Assembly (NCBI GenBank): GCA_021769885.1
Contig: JAETSA010000001.1
Coordinates: 204,558-268,557 of the forward strand
Origin: Bacillota bacterium
Lineage (GTDB): Bacteria; Bacillota; Clostridia; Oscillospirales; Acutalibacteraceae
Reading direction: 5' to 3'
Length of the DNA stretch: 64,000 bases
Made by a program: the position numbers and the translations under genes. The notes under the pieces are model-generated. The model was not told the DNA's origin. It saw nothing but the letters and a program-made list of their open reading frames with translations, and made no database searches. This document shows, in pieces, positions 50,621-59,299 of the stretch (the stretch's first letter is position 1; every line of letters begins with the position of its first letter).

Positions 50621-52558
50621 TTAAGTGAGTTTGACTTCTTCCCAAAGCTTGGAAAGCAAATCCAAAGTGTCGCGGTCTAAATTATGGAAATACTCTTTCT
50701 TAAATTCCTGCTTCGGGTATAGAACTTCGCTATCCTTCAGCGAATAGCGTTCATCCTCTAAAACAGCCGTATTCGGGCAAAGATACCCAAGATATTCCGC
50801 ATTTGCAAGCGCAACCTCAGGCTCACACATAAAGTTGATAAACAGCTCCGCTGCGGCTTTGTTTTTGGCATTGGCGGGAATACACATCGCATCCACGAAG
50901 ATATTCGTACCCTCTTTCGGATACACAAAGGCAAGGTCGGGATTTTCCGCCGCCATTGCGAGATAGTCGCCCGCATAATACGGTGCGATTGCCGCCTCGC
51001 CGCTTTCCATTTTGCCGAAAACCTCATCCATAACATAGGATTGAATCAACGGCTTTTGCTCTTTCAGCTTTTCGGCGGCTTCGCGCCATTCGGCAACGGA
51101 AGTCGTATTCACGGAATACCCAAGCAAATACTGTGCAACGCCGAATGCATCACGCGGGTTGTTGAAGGTCAAAATATTATTCGCATACTTCTCATCCCAC
51201 ATAATCGACCAGCTGTCCGGAACCTCATCCACCATTGTCGTATTGTAAATCAAGCCGACCATACCACCCGTATACGGCACACAATACTCATTTTGCGGGT
51301 CAAAATACAGGTTTCGGTAACTCTCCGGAATAAACTGATAGTTCGGAATATTGTCAAAATCGATTTTTTGAAGCAAGCCCTCTGTTTTCAGGCGTTCAAT
51401 CATATAATCCGACGGCACAATTACGTCGTAGCTTATACCCTCGCTTTTCAGTTTGGAATAAAGATCCTCGTTGGAATCGAACATCGTATAATTGACGTGG
51501 ATACCGCTGACACGCTCAAACTCCGCAATGACATTGACCATATCCTCTGAGCCGTCCGCAACATATTCGCCCCAGTTGTAAACATTGATTTCCGTACCCT
51601 GCAAGGCTTCGATTTCATAATTGCTCACAAACCGTGTTTCATCCAATCTGCTTCTGGTTGTCCCGCGAATTGCGAAATGTGCAATACCCACAACCATTGC
51701 AAAAGCAACAAAGACGGAAACCGCCTTAAGCGAAGAGGATTTACTGCTTATATTTGCCTGCGTCTTTTTACGCTCTGCACGCGCCTGAAATACATTCATC
51801 AAAACCAACAGCAACAGCACGGCAACGAAAATCAAGGAGGAGAGCGCATACATATCGGGCTTGACTTTCTTTTTCGTCATAGAGAAAATGACGATAGGCA
51901 GTGTTTGGAATTTCGGTCCGCTGACAAAATAGCTGATGATAAAATCGTCAAGTGACAGCGTAAACGCCATAATAAAGCCCGTAATGATGCCTGAGGAAAT
52001 ATTCGGCAGTACGACCTTGAAAAACGCGGAAACAGGCGTACAGCCCAAATCCTGTGCCGCTTCCGAGAGATGCTTATCCGTTTGCTTCAGTTTCGGAAGC
52101 ACGGACAGAATCACATAAGGCAAATTGAATGTAATATGCGCAATCAACAGCGTCGGAAAGCCCAAGACATCCTGACTGCTGACTAATTTCCCGACAAACA
52201 CGAACAAAAGCATCATCGAAACGCCCGTGACGATTTCGGGATTCATCATCGGAATATTCGTGACCGTCAAAACAGCATTTTTGAGCCACTTCTTTTTCAT
52301 GGCGTGGATACCGACCGCCGCCGCAGTGCCTATGACAACCGACAAAAGCGACGAAGCAATCGCCAACACCAAAGTGTTGGACAACGCCTGCAGAGTTACG
52401 GTATCTTTTAACAGCTCGCCGTACCATTTGAAAGAGAAGCCCGACATTACGCTGGTGCTTGAAGAGCCGTTAAACGACAGAACAATCATCACAAGCATCG
52501 GCGCATAAAGAAAAATCATAATTAAAGCCGTGTAAAGCTTGGAAACAGAGCGTTTCAT
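50621..52558 (-). CDS. potCD: Spermidine/putrescine ABC transporter, PotC permease fused to PotD binding protein
   Basis: A 645-residue fusion. Residues about 1-265 are a PotC-type permease with six helices (ALIMIFLYAPMLVMIVLSFN, the EAA loop [36 protein letters not shown]). A linker helix (AVSVFVAFAMVVGIAHFAIR, about 280-300) is followed by a PotD-type polyamine-binding domain (INVYNWGEYVADGSEDMVNV, YDVIVPSDYMIERLKTEGLL, PYTGGMVGLIYNTTMVDEVP, PYYAGDYLAMAAENP). The binding protein is thus tethered to the permease instead of being a separate lipoprotein. The start overlaps the potB stop by ATGA. Confidence 0.92.
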   Translation of the reverse strand: MKRSVSKLYTALIMIFLYAPMLVMIVLSFNGSSSTSVMSGFSFKWYGELLKDTVTLQALSNTLVLAIASSLLSVVIGTAAAVGIHAMKKKWLKNAVLTVTNIPMMNPEIVTGVSMMLLFVFVGKLVSSQDVLGFPTLLIAHITFNLPYVILSVLPKLKQTDKHLSEAAQDLGCTPVSAFFKVVLPNISSGIITGFIMAFTLSLDDFIISYFVSGPKFQTLPIVIFSMTKKKVKPDMYALSSLIFVAVLLLLVLMNVFQARAERKKTQANISSKSSSLKAVSVFVAFAMVVGIAHFAIRGTTRSRLDETRFVSNYEIEALQGTEINVYNWGEYVADGSEDMVNVIAEFERVSGIHVNYTMFDSNEDLYSKLKSEGISYDVIVPSDYMIERLKTEGLLQKIDFDNIPNYQFIPESYRNLYFDPQNEYCVPYTGGMVGLIYNTTMVDEVPDSWSIMWDEKYANNILTFNNPRDAFGVAQYLLGYSVNTTSVAEWREAAEKLKEQKPLIQSYVMDEVFGKMESGEAAIAPYYAGDYLAMAAENPDLAFVYPKEGTNIFVDAMCIPANAKNKAAAELFINFMCEPEVALANAEYLGYLCPNTAVLEDERYSLKDSEVLYPKQEFKKEYFHNLDRDTLDLLSKLWEEVKLT

Positions 52559-53385
52559 ACCAAAATCGCCCCCTCTTCACTGTCGGCAAAACGGTTCATC
52601 ACCAGCATACAAATCACAATCATCAGCATCAAAACGAGGGAAAGCGATGCACCGAGATTGTAATTGTAAGCGGACTGAAACTGCATTTCAATGGAATCGC
52701 CGACCAACAGGAATTTGCCGCCGCCAAGCTTTTGGCTGATATAAAATGTGCTGACAGACGGCACAAACACCATGGTAATGCCTGACACCACGCCGGGCAT
52801 ACTCAGCGGGAAAATAATGCGTCTGAAAACGCCGATTGCATTACAGCCAAGATCCTGCGCCGCCTCAACAAGGCTGTATTCCAATTTAGACATTACCGAA
52901 TAAATCGGCAAAACCATATAGGGCAGGAAATTATAAACCATACCCAAAATCACCGCACCGGGAGTGTTAATCAACTGTGCGGGCGGCAGACCGATTGCCT
53001 GTAAGGCCGTATTGATAATGCCGGTGTTGGAAAGAATCGCCATCCACGAATAGGTGCGAATCAAAAAGTTCATCCACATTGGCAACATCACAAGCATCAT
53101 CAGTGTTCTTTGCTTGGAGGCTTTGGAGCGTGCCATAATGTATGCCAGCGGATAGGAAAGCAACAGGCAAATCACCGTCGCTAAAAATGCATACCAAACG
53201 GAACGCCCGAAGGTTGCGCCGTATGCGGAAAGCGCCGTGATATTCTCAAACGTAAATTCGCCGTCGCGATTTGTAAACGCGTAATATATAACCATCAGCA
53301 TCGGCGCTAAGATAAACAACACCGACCACAGGATATACGGCGCATTGATTAATTTAGAGCGTAAAGAGGATCTGTTCATACTCAT
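52555..53385 (-). CDS. potB: Spermidine/putrescine ABC transporter permease PotB
   Basis: A 276-residue inner-membrane permease with six helices ([20 protein letters not shown] at the N-terminus) and the cytoplasmic EAA loop [20 protein letters not shown] that contacts PotA. It overlaps potA by 4 nt at its start and potCD by 4 nt at its end, so the three proteins are made in fixed proportion. It heterodimerises with the PotC part of the fusion. Length and motif order are normal. Confidence 0.93.
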   Translation of the reverse strand: MSMNRSSLRSKLINAPYILWSVLFILAPMLMVIYYAFTNRDGEFTFENITALSAYGATFGRSVWYAFLATVICLLLSYPLAYIMARSKASKQRTLMMLVMLPMWMNFLIRTYSWMAILSNTGIINTALQAIGLPPAQLINTPGAVILGMVYNFLPYMVLPIYSVMSKLEYSLVEAAQDLGCNAIGVFRRIIFPLSMPGVVSGITMVFVPSVSTFYISQKLGGGKFLLVGDSIEMQFQSAYNYNLGASLSLVLMLMIVICMLVMNRFADSEEGAILV

Positions 53386-54527
53386 TCCTCCGCCGCTTCA
53401 TCACTTTCCGCAGTCGGTATCGGATCAGAAAGCTCATCGAACTCCTCACTAAAGGAGCTGTAGTCACCGTAAAGACCGGAATACGCGCTCTTGTGCATAA
53501 CCTGAATTTCTTCGGGCTTGATACAAATACCGATTTTATCACCGACCGCAGAATAATCCGTCGTTTGAATCATCCATTTAAAGCCGTCAATATCCACAAT
53601 AATCTCATAGTGCACGCCCTTAAAGGTAACCGAGGTCACCACGCCTTGCAGCATCCCCGCTTCGGGTGCAACGATATCTACATCCTCGGGGCGCACAACG
53701 ACATCGACGGGCTCGTCCTTACCGAAGCCTTTATCCACGCATTGGAACTTCATTCCCTGAAATTCAACAGAGAAGTCCGCATGCATAATACCGTCCAAAA
53801 TATTACTCTCGCCAATGAAATCCGCAACAAACGCGTTCCTTGGCTCATTGTAAATATCCGTTGGTGAACCGATCTGCTGAATCGCACCGCCGTCCATCAC
53901 CACGATGGTGTCAGACATAGAAAGCGCTTCTTCCTGATCGTGCGTAACATAAATAAAGGTTATGCCGAGTCTCTGCTGAATGTTTTTGAGTTCGGCCTGC
54001 ATATCCTTACGCAGCTTTAAATCCAAAGCACCGAGCGGCTCATCGAGTAAAAGCACACGCGGCTTTACAGCAAGCGCACGCGCAATCGCTACACGCTGCT
54101 GCTGACCGCCCGAAAGCGAAGAGATGTTGCGTTTTTCGAAACCGCGCAGGTTTACGAGTGCCAACATTTCTTCCACTGTCTTGCGAATTTCGTCCTTGGA
54201 CTTTTTTTGCTGCTTCAGACCGAACGCAATGTTTTCAAACACATTCAAATGCGGAAACAAAGCATAACGCTGAAAAATGGTGTTGACCTGACGCTTATGC
54301 GCCGGAACACCATTGATTGTTTTTCCTCCAAAAACGACTTCACCGCTATCCGGCTCCAAAAAGCCTGCAATAATACGGAGTGTCGTGGTTTTTCCGCAGC
54401 CTGAGGGACCGAGCAAAGTGATAAATTCACCATCGCGAATATACAAATTCAAATCCTTCAAAATCTGCTGTCCGTCAAAGCTGACGGAGATGTTTTTCAA
54501 ATCAATAATCACTGCGTTTTTTTCCAA
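53382..54527 (-). CDS. potA: Spermidine/putrescine ABC transporter ATPase PotA
   Basis: A 381-residue ATPase: Walker [21 protein letters not shown] (about residue 35), Q-loop [20 protein letters not shown], signature [18 protein letters not shown], Walker [22 protein letters not shown]-loop [12 protein letters not shown]. The C-terminal TOBE-like regulatory domain follows ([17 protein letters not shown]). The tail after residue 350 is acidic and rich in Ser/Glu. First gene of potA-potB-potCD. A palindromic, GC-rich stretch (GCGTGCGCGC) sits about 60 nt upstream, with no clear operator. Confidence 0.95.
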   Translation of the reverse strand: MEKNAVIIDLKNISVSFDGQQILKDLNLYIRDGEFITLLGPSGCGKTTTLRIIAGFLEPDSGEVVFGGKTINGVPAHKRQVNTIFQRYALFPHLNVFENIAFGLKQQKKSKDEIRKTVEEMLALVNLRGFEKRNISSLSGGQQQRVAIARALAVKPRVLLLDEPLGALDLKLRKDMQAELKNIQQRLGITFIYVTHDQEEALSMSDTIVVMDGGAIQQIGSPTDIYNEPRNAFVADFIGESNILDGIMHADFSVEFQGMKFQCVDKGFGKDEPVDVVVRPEDVDIVAPEAGMLQGVVTSVTFKGVHYEIIVDIDGFKWMIQTTDYSAVGDKIGICIKPEEIQVMHKSAYSGLYGDYSSFSEEFDELSDPIPTAESDEAAEE

Positions 54528-54693
54528 TTATGCAGCCCCTTTCCAACCGATAGATATAGTTGGATGCGTATGCGTCTAAATCCAAACACGGCGTGCGCGC
54601 ACACATCCTAATTGGTATGGTACAAATATAGAGAAAAAACGCAAAAAAGTCAATATTTTCTCTAAAAAATGCGCAAATATTTTTTTAAAGAAA

Positions 54694-54716
54694 AAAGCCG
54701 ACGGTAAAATCGGCTT
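54694..54716 (-). terminator. Terminator of ybaK-like gene
   Basis: Stem AAGCCGA / TCGGCTT with a TTTTTTC tail on the minus strand, 17 nt after the stop. Confidence 0.75.
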
Positions 54717-54732
54717 ATCTTCTGTACATTTT

Positions 54733-55206
54733 TCACGCCCAGCCTTTGCACACATCGACCCACGCTTTATGATTTGACAGGCGTTCCAACTCGGGAATCG
54801 AAAGCTCTATTGCGCTGTTGATACTGCCGCAGGCCGGAAACACCGTTTCAAAGCGCTTTAAGGATTCATCCAAGTAGACATCCACGCCTTCGTTGATGCC
54901 AAACGGACAAACGCCGCCGACTGCGTGGCCGATTAACGGCTCTACCGCATCAAAATCCAGCATTTTTGCTTTCGTGTGGAACTGCGCTTTGAATTTCGGG
55001 TTATCGATTTTTGTGTCGCCTGCCGCTACAATCAGAATCGGCTTCTCTTCGACCATAAAGGATAACGTTTTTGCAATCCGCTTTCCCTCTGTTCCGAGTG
55101 CCTGCGCCGCCAATTCAACGGTAGCACTGGAAACTTGAAATTCCTGAATCCGCTCGGCAACGCCGTCAAAGTTCGAAAAATATGCTCGGACACGTTCTAT
55201 AGACAT
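54733..55206 (-). CDS. ybaK: YbaK/EbsC-family aminoacyl-tRNA deacylase
   Basis: A 157-residue trans-editing enzyme that removes wrongly attached amino acids (Cys or Ala from tRNA-Pro, or related errors). It shows the family core: FQVSSATVELAAQALGTEGK, RIAKTLSFMVEEKPILIVAA, GDTKIDNPKFK, and GHAVGGVCPFGINEGVDVYL, with the conserved lysine in the IAKTL segment. It follows trpS by 13 nt on the same strand, so the trpS T-box leader probably also controls it. Confidence 0.9.
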   Translation of the reverse strand: MSIERVRAYFSNFDGVAERIQEFQVSSATVELAAQALGTEGKRIAKTLSFMVEEKPILIVAAGDTKIDNPKFKAQFHTKAKMLDFDAVEPLIGHAVGGVCPFGINEGVDVYLDESLKRFETVFPACGSINSAIELSIPELERLSNHKAWVDVCKGWA

Positions 55207-55219
55207 ACGTTGTCACTCC

Positions 55220-56209
55220 TTACAGCTGATAAAACCCGACTTTTTTCATAGCTTTACGCAAAGTCTTATTGGCAAAATAGGATGCTTTTTTCGCGCCGTC
55301 TTCCATACAGGCAGTCAAATACGCTTTGTCGGCAATCAGACGGTCAAATTCTGCTTTTACAGGGCGCAATTCTTCCACAACCGCCTCGGCAACCGCCGCT
55401 TTGAAATCGCCGTAGCCTTTCCCGGCGAACTCTTGCTCGATTTCCGCAAAATCCTTGCCTGTGCAGCAGGAATAAATACCCATTAAATTGTTCACGCCAT
55501 CCTTGCCCGCACCGTAGTACACACGAGCCTCGGAATCGGTCACGGCACTCTTGACTTTACGAACGATTGTATCCGCATCATCCAGCATCGAAATAAATGC
55601 TTTTGCGTTCGTATCGGATTTGCTCATTTTCTTCGTTGGTTCTTGCAGAGACATAATATTTGCACCTGTTTTTCCGATAAAAGGCTCAGGCACTTTAAAG
55701 GTCTGTCCGTAAATGCCGTTAAAGCGTTCGGCGATATCGCGTGTGATTTCCAAATGCTGTTTTTGGTCTGCGCCGACCGGTACAAAATCCGCTTGATACA
55801 AAAGAATATCCGCCGCCATCAATGTCGGATAGGAAAACAGACCGACATTCACGTTTTCGGGATGCTTTTCGCTTTTATCCTTAAACTGCGTCATACGCGC
55901 CGCCTCGCCGAACTGTGTATAGCAGTTGAGCACCCACGCAAGCTGTGCGTGTGCATTCACGTGGCTCTGCACAAAAACGGTATTTTTTTCAGGGTCAAGA
56001 CCGATAGCGAGCAAAAGCGCGTACATTTCAAGCGTACGTCTGCGCAAAAGCGCAGGCTCGGGACGGACGGTAATCGAATGCAAATCCGCTACCGCGTAGA
56101 AGCATTCATAATCATCCGCCATATGCTTCCAATTTTTTAACGCGCCGAGATAATTGCCGAGCGTCGGCGTGCCTGTAGGCTGAATTGCGCTTAATACGAT
56201 TTGTTTCAT
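55220..56209 (-). CDS. trpS: Tryptophanyl-tRNA synthetase
   Basis: A 329-residue class I synthetase. The HIGH equivalent is PTGTPTLGNYLGAL and the KMSKS loop is PTKKMSKSDTNA (about residue 195). Tryptophan-pocket and fold motifs include AVADLHSITVRPEPALLRRR and SYPTLMAADILLYQADFVPV. The family's usual length is 320-340. A T-box leader with a UGG specifier controls it (56228-56481), so expression rises when tRNA-Trp is uncharged. ybaK follows 13 nt downstream. Confidence 0.96.
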   Translation of the reverse strand: MKQIVLSAIQPTGTPTLGNYLGALKNWKHMADDYECFYAVADLHSITVRPEPALLRRRTLEMYALLLAIGLDPEKNTVFVQSHVNAHAQLAWVLNCYTQFGEAARMTQFKDKSEKHPENVNVGLFSYPTLMAADILLYQADFVPVGADQKQHLEITRDIAERFNGIYGQTFKVPEPFIGKTGANIMSLQEPTKKMSKSDTNAKAFISMLDDADTIVRKVKSAVTDSEARVYYGAGKDGVNNLMGIYSCCTGKDFAEIEQEFAGKGYGDFKAAVAEAVVEELRPVKAEFDRLIADKAYLTACMEDGAKKASYFANKTLRKAMKKVGFYQL

Positions 56210-56227
56210 ACTGTTATTCCTCCGTAA

Positions 56228-56481
56228 AAAAAATAAAACCTGCCCTTGCGAAAAACAAGGACAGGTCGAAAATTTAAACCTGCGGTACCACCTTGATTGA
56301 CGAAAACTCGCCCACCTTTACGGAATACGGACATATTCCTCTTTCTGTAACGGAAAAGCACCGTCGCATCTTTTCAATGCGCCCTCAACGGACCATTTAT
56401 CTGCCGCGTTTGCTGTGGGATTTTCACCGCCGCCCACTCTCTGAAAGCCCGTCTTGCAGTTTTACTTCCGTTTCATCGGTT
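56228..56481 (-). promoter_or_regulatory. T-box riboswitch leader of trpS (specifier UGG)
   Basis: Stem I begins near 56480. The 5' side AACGGAAGTA pairs with TCCGTT. The specifier-loop side ATAAATGG ends in the Trp codon UGG (56395-56393). AGAGAG-type and GGTG-type apical bulges are present. The T-box AAGGTGGTACCGC is at 56294-56282. The terminator is CCTGTCCTTG / CAAGGGCAGG (56265-56239) followed by eight T. Uncharged tRNA should stabilise the antiterminator. Confidence 0.9.
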
Positions 56482-56487
56482 TGAAAT

Positions 56488-56516
56488 ATTAAATCACATA
56501 TTTTAAGGTTTGTCAA
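56488..56516 (-). promoter_or_regulatory. Promoter of trpS-ybaK
   Basis: Leftward TTGACA (56516-56511), 17 nt, TTTAAT (56493-56488), directly ahead of the T-box. Confidence 0.75.
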
Positions 56517-56665
56517 GCCTTTTGAGGATTCGCGCTTGCATAATTCCTGCATATACTTTTGGAAAAACGCGAAAAAGATGTATGATTCTTCGATTTTTTA
56601 TTGCTTTTTTGTACGAAAGTGGTATATAATGATTTCTAAACTCGTGTTGAAAGAAGAGATTCGCA

Positions 56666-57865
56666 ATGTTAACCCTGGACAAAGTCTATCACGCCTCTTT
56701 TCAGTTGAAAGATGTGATTCGGCGCACCGATATGATTATGGCACCGAAAATCAATCCCGACTGTGAAGTACATTTAAAAACAGAAAACCTGCAGGTTACA
56801 GGCTCGTTTAAAGTACGCGGTGCGGCATATAAAATTTCCCAGCTTTCCGACGAAGAAAAGAAAAAAGGTGTTATTGCCTGTTCTGCGGGAAATCACGCAC
56901 AGGGTGTCGCGCTTGCCGCCACCAAAAACGGTATTAAATCCCTCATTTGTCTGCCTGACGGCGCACCGATTTCCAAAGTGGAGGCAACCCGCAAATACGG
57001 CGCAGACATCTGTTTGGTTGAAGGCGTCTACGATGACGCATATAACCGTGCACTGCAATTAAAAGAGGAAATGGGCTATACCTTTATTCATCCGTTCAAC
57101 GACGAAGATGTGATTGCGGGACAAGGTACAATCGGGTTGGAGGTTTTAGAACAACTGCCCGATGTAGATGTCGTAATCGTGCCTGTCGGCGGCGGCGGTT
57201 TGATTTCAGGCGTGGCGTTTGCAATTAAATCGCTGAATCCGAATGTAAAGGTTTACGGTGTACAGGCAAGCGGCGCACCGAGTATGCTTCGCTCGATTGC
57301 GGACGGAAAAATCGAAAAATTAGATGCAGTTTCCACAATTGCGGACGGCATCGCCGTTAAAGAACCCGGCGATGTTACCTTCGAAATGTGCCAAAAATAT
57401 GTGGATGGCATTGTTTCGGTGTCCGAAGACGAAATTGCGGCGGCGATTCTTGCCTTAATTGAACAGCAAAAACTGATTGCCGAGGGCGCAGGCGCGGTAT
57501 CCGTAGCGGCGGCAATGTTCAATAAGGTAGATGTAAAAGGCAAGAAAGTCTGCTGCTTGGTTTCGGGCGGTAATATTGATGTTACCATTTTGTCGCGTGT
57601 GATCAAGCGCGGCTTGCTGAAATCAGGACGCACCTATTCTCTGACCATTGAACTGATTGACAAGCCCGGTCAGCTCAAAGGCGTTGCAGACACCATCGCG
57701 GAGCTTGGCGGCAATGTCATTTCCGTGCACCACGAAAGAGCTTCCGAAGGGTCGGATATCAACGGCTGTTATCTGCGTCTGCTTTTGGAAACGCGTAACT
57801 TTGAACATATTGAGGCAATCAAAAATGCGCTGACTGAGCGCGGTTATCACATCAAAGCATATTAA
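56666..57865 (+). CDS. ilvA: Threonine ammonia-lyase (deaminase)
   Basis: A 399-residue PLP enzyme that turns threonine into 2-oxobutanoate and ammonia. The PLP lysine is in VTGSFKVRGAAYKI. CSAGNHAQGVALAATKNGI and PVGGGGLISGVAFAIKSLNP bind substrate and PLP phosphate. A C-terminal ACT domain (YSLTIELIDKPGQLKGVADT, about residue 328 on) may bind valine or isoleucine. The length is that of the short TdcB/IlvA form with one ACT domain. It is followed by ridA, whose product handles the reactive enamine intermediate. Confidence 0.93.
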   Translation: MLTLDKVYHASFQLKDVIRRTDMIMAPKINPDCEVHLKTENLQVTGSFKVRGAAYKISQLSDEEKKKGVIACSAGNHAQGVALAATKNGIKSLICLPDGAPISKVEATRKYGADICLVEGVYDDAYNRALQLKEEMGYTFIHPFNDEDVIAGQGTIGLEVLEQLPDVDVVIVPVGGGGLISGVAFAIKSLNPNVKVYGVQASGAPSMLRSIADGKIEKLDAVSTIADGIAVKEPGDVTFEMCQKYVDGIVSVSEDEIAAAILALIEQQKLIAEGAGAVSVAAAMFNKVDVKGKKVCCLVSGGNIDVTILSRVIKRGLLKSGRTYSLTIELIDKPGQLKGVADTIAELGGNVISVHHERASEGSDINGCYLRLLLETRNFEHIEAIKNALTERGYHIKAY

Positions 57866-57889
57866 TATAAGTTCTTGGAGGAAACAGAA

Positions 57890-58264
57890 ATGATAGAAAC
57901 ATTACACACAGACAACGCCCCTGCGGCAATCGGCCCGTATTCACAGGCAAAAATCGTAAACGGCATTTTATATGCCTCAGGGCAAATCGCTATCAATCCC
58001 GCAAGCGGCGAAGTGGAAGCCGACACCATTGAAGGGCAGACGGAGCAGGTCTGCAAAAACATCGGTGCGCTTTTGGCAGCGGCAGGCTCTGACTTCACCA
58101 AAGTCATCAAGACCACCTGTTTCCTTAAAAATATGTCTGATTTCGCGACATTCAACGAAATTTACGGCAGTTACTTCACGTCGAAGCCCGCGCGTTCCTG
58201 CGTAGCGGCCGCCGCACTGCCGAAGGATGTTTTGGTTGAAGTGGAAATCATTGCGGAAGTTTAA
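57890..58264 (+). CDS. ridA: RidA family enamine/imine deaminase
   Basis: A 124-residue trimeric enzyme that hydrolyses 2-aminoacrylate and 2-aminocrotonate made by PLP enzymes such as IlvA. It shows NAPAAIGPYSQAKIVNGILY, ASGQIAINPASGE, NIGALLAAAGSDFTKVIKTT, FNEIYGSYF, and the catalytic arginine in KPARSCVAAAALP. The ATG at 57890 has GGAGGAAACAGA upstream. It lies 24 nt after ilvA, a functional pairing, and a terminator follows. Confidence 0.95.
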   Translation: MIETLHTDNAPAAIGPYSQAKIVNGILYASGQIAINPASGEVEADTIEGQTEQVCKNIGALLAAAGSDFTKVIKTTCFLKNMSDFATFNEIYGSYFTSKPARSCVAAAALPKDVLVEVEIIAEV

Positions 58265-58282
58265 ATAGTATTTTATAAGCTA

Positions 58283-58318
58283 AAAAAGCCTTGCAGACTG
58301 CATTCTGCAAGGCTTTTT
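58283..58318. terminator. Convergent terminator after ridA
   Basis: Perfect stem AAAAAGCCTTGCAG / CTGCAAGGCTTTTT, T-rich on both sides; shared with the convergent degV gene. Confidence 0.9.
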
Positions 58319-58335
58319 GTTTGTATTTTGGCGAA

Positions 58336-59220
58336 TTATTCGCCGCGCTTGTCGCCGTAGAAGAACAGTGCAACCGTACCGGGCCCCGTGTGCGAACCGA
58401 TAACCGTGCCGATATTGTTAATCATAACTTTACCGTTCAGCTTTGGGAAAGCTTCCTCGACCTTGTCAGCCACCGCTTTCGCATCGGCATAACACGCAGA
58501 ATTGGAAATAAAGCATTTCCCCGAATAGTCAACACCGTCTTGCGCGTGTTCTTTCATTTTAGCAAGAATTTCTTCTATTGCTTTTGCTTTGCCGCGGCAT
58601 TTTTGACGCGGAATCAATTTCCCCGCATTGTTTACATTTAACAGCGGGCAAATTTTCAGCATTGTTCCAAAAAATCCCGCAATCGGTGTCACACGTCCGC
58701 CGCGAATATAGCTTGTTAAATCCGTGGAGAAAAACCAATGGTGCAGATTCAGCTTATTCTCTTCTAAAAATGCATAAATCTCTTCCGCTGATTTTCCTGC
58801 ATCACGCATATCTGCTGCAGTATCGACCAAGAGTCCAAAGCCTGAGGACGCCGCCAGCGTATCCACTAAATAAATCTTGTTATCGGGATACTGTTCGGAA
58901 AGCGTTTCGCAGGCAATGCGGGCGGAATTGTAGGAACCCGAAAGACCGCTCGAAAATGCCAAATGCAGAATATCCTTTCCTGCTTTCAAGAAAGGCTCGA
59001 AAAACTCGATATACTGCTGTACGTTCACCTGCGAGGTGGTCGGCTGTGCGCCGTCGGCAATCCGCTGATAAAATTCTGCAAACGGAATAGACTTTCCCAA
59101 ATCATCGGCATATTCTTTGCCGTCCATCGTAAAATGGAAGCAAACCAATTGCACATTGCGGGTCTCAAAAAACGCCGCAGGCAAATCCGCTGTAGAACAG
59201 CAGGACAATACAAAATCAGA
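58336..59220 (-). CDS. DegV family fatty-acid-binding protein
   Basis: A 294-residue protein of the DegV (FakB-like) fold: SDFVLSCCSTADLPAAFFET, VQLVCFHFTMDGKEYADD, QPTTSQVNVQQYIEFFEPFL, LHLAFSSGLSGSYNSARIAC, TSYIRGGRVTPIAGFFGTML and NNIGTVIGSHTGPGTVALFF. FakB proteins present fatty acids to the kinase FakA for phospholipid synthesis. No fakA lies nearby. The start at 59220 has AAGGAGATTCTATTT upstream; an earlier in-frame ATG lacks an SD. Confidence 0.9.
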   Translation of the reverse strand, partial: SDFVLSCCSTADLPAAFFETRNVQLVCFHFTMDGKEYADDLGKSIPFAEFYQRIADGAQPTTSQVNVQQYIEFFEPFLKAGKDILHLAFSSGLSGSYNSARIACETLSEQYPDNKIYLVDTLAASSGFGLLVDTAADMRDAGKSAEEIYAFLEENKLNLHHWFFSTDLTSYIRGGRVTPIAGFFGTMLKICPLLNVNNAGKLIPRQKCRGKAKAIEEILAKMKEHAQDGVDYSGKCFISNSACYADAKAVADKVEEAFPKLNGKVMINNIGTVIGSHTGPGTVALFFYGDKRGE

Positions 59221-59299
59221 CATAAATAGAATCTCCTTACTTTGCGCCGATAAAATCGGCAAAATATATATAACTTAAAGCGTCAAACGCTTTACAGTC

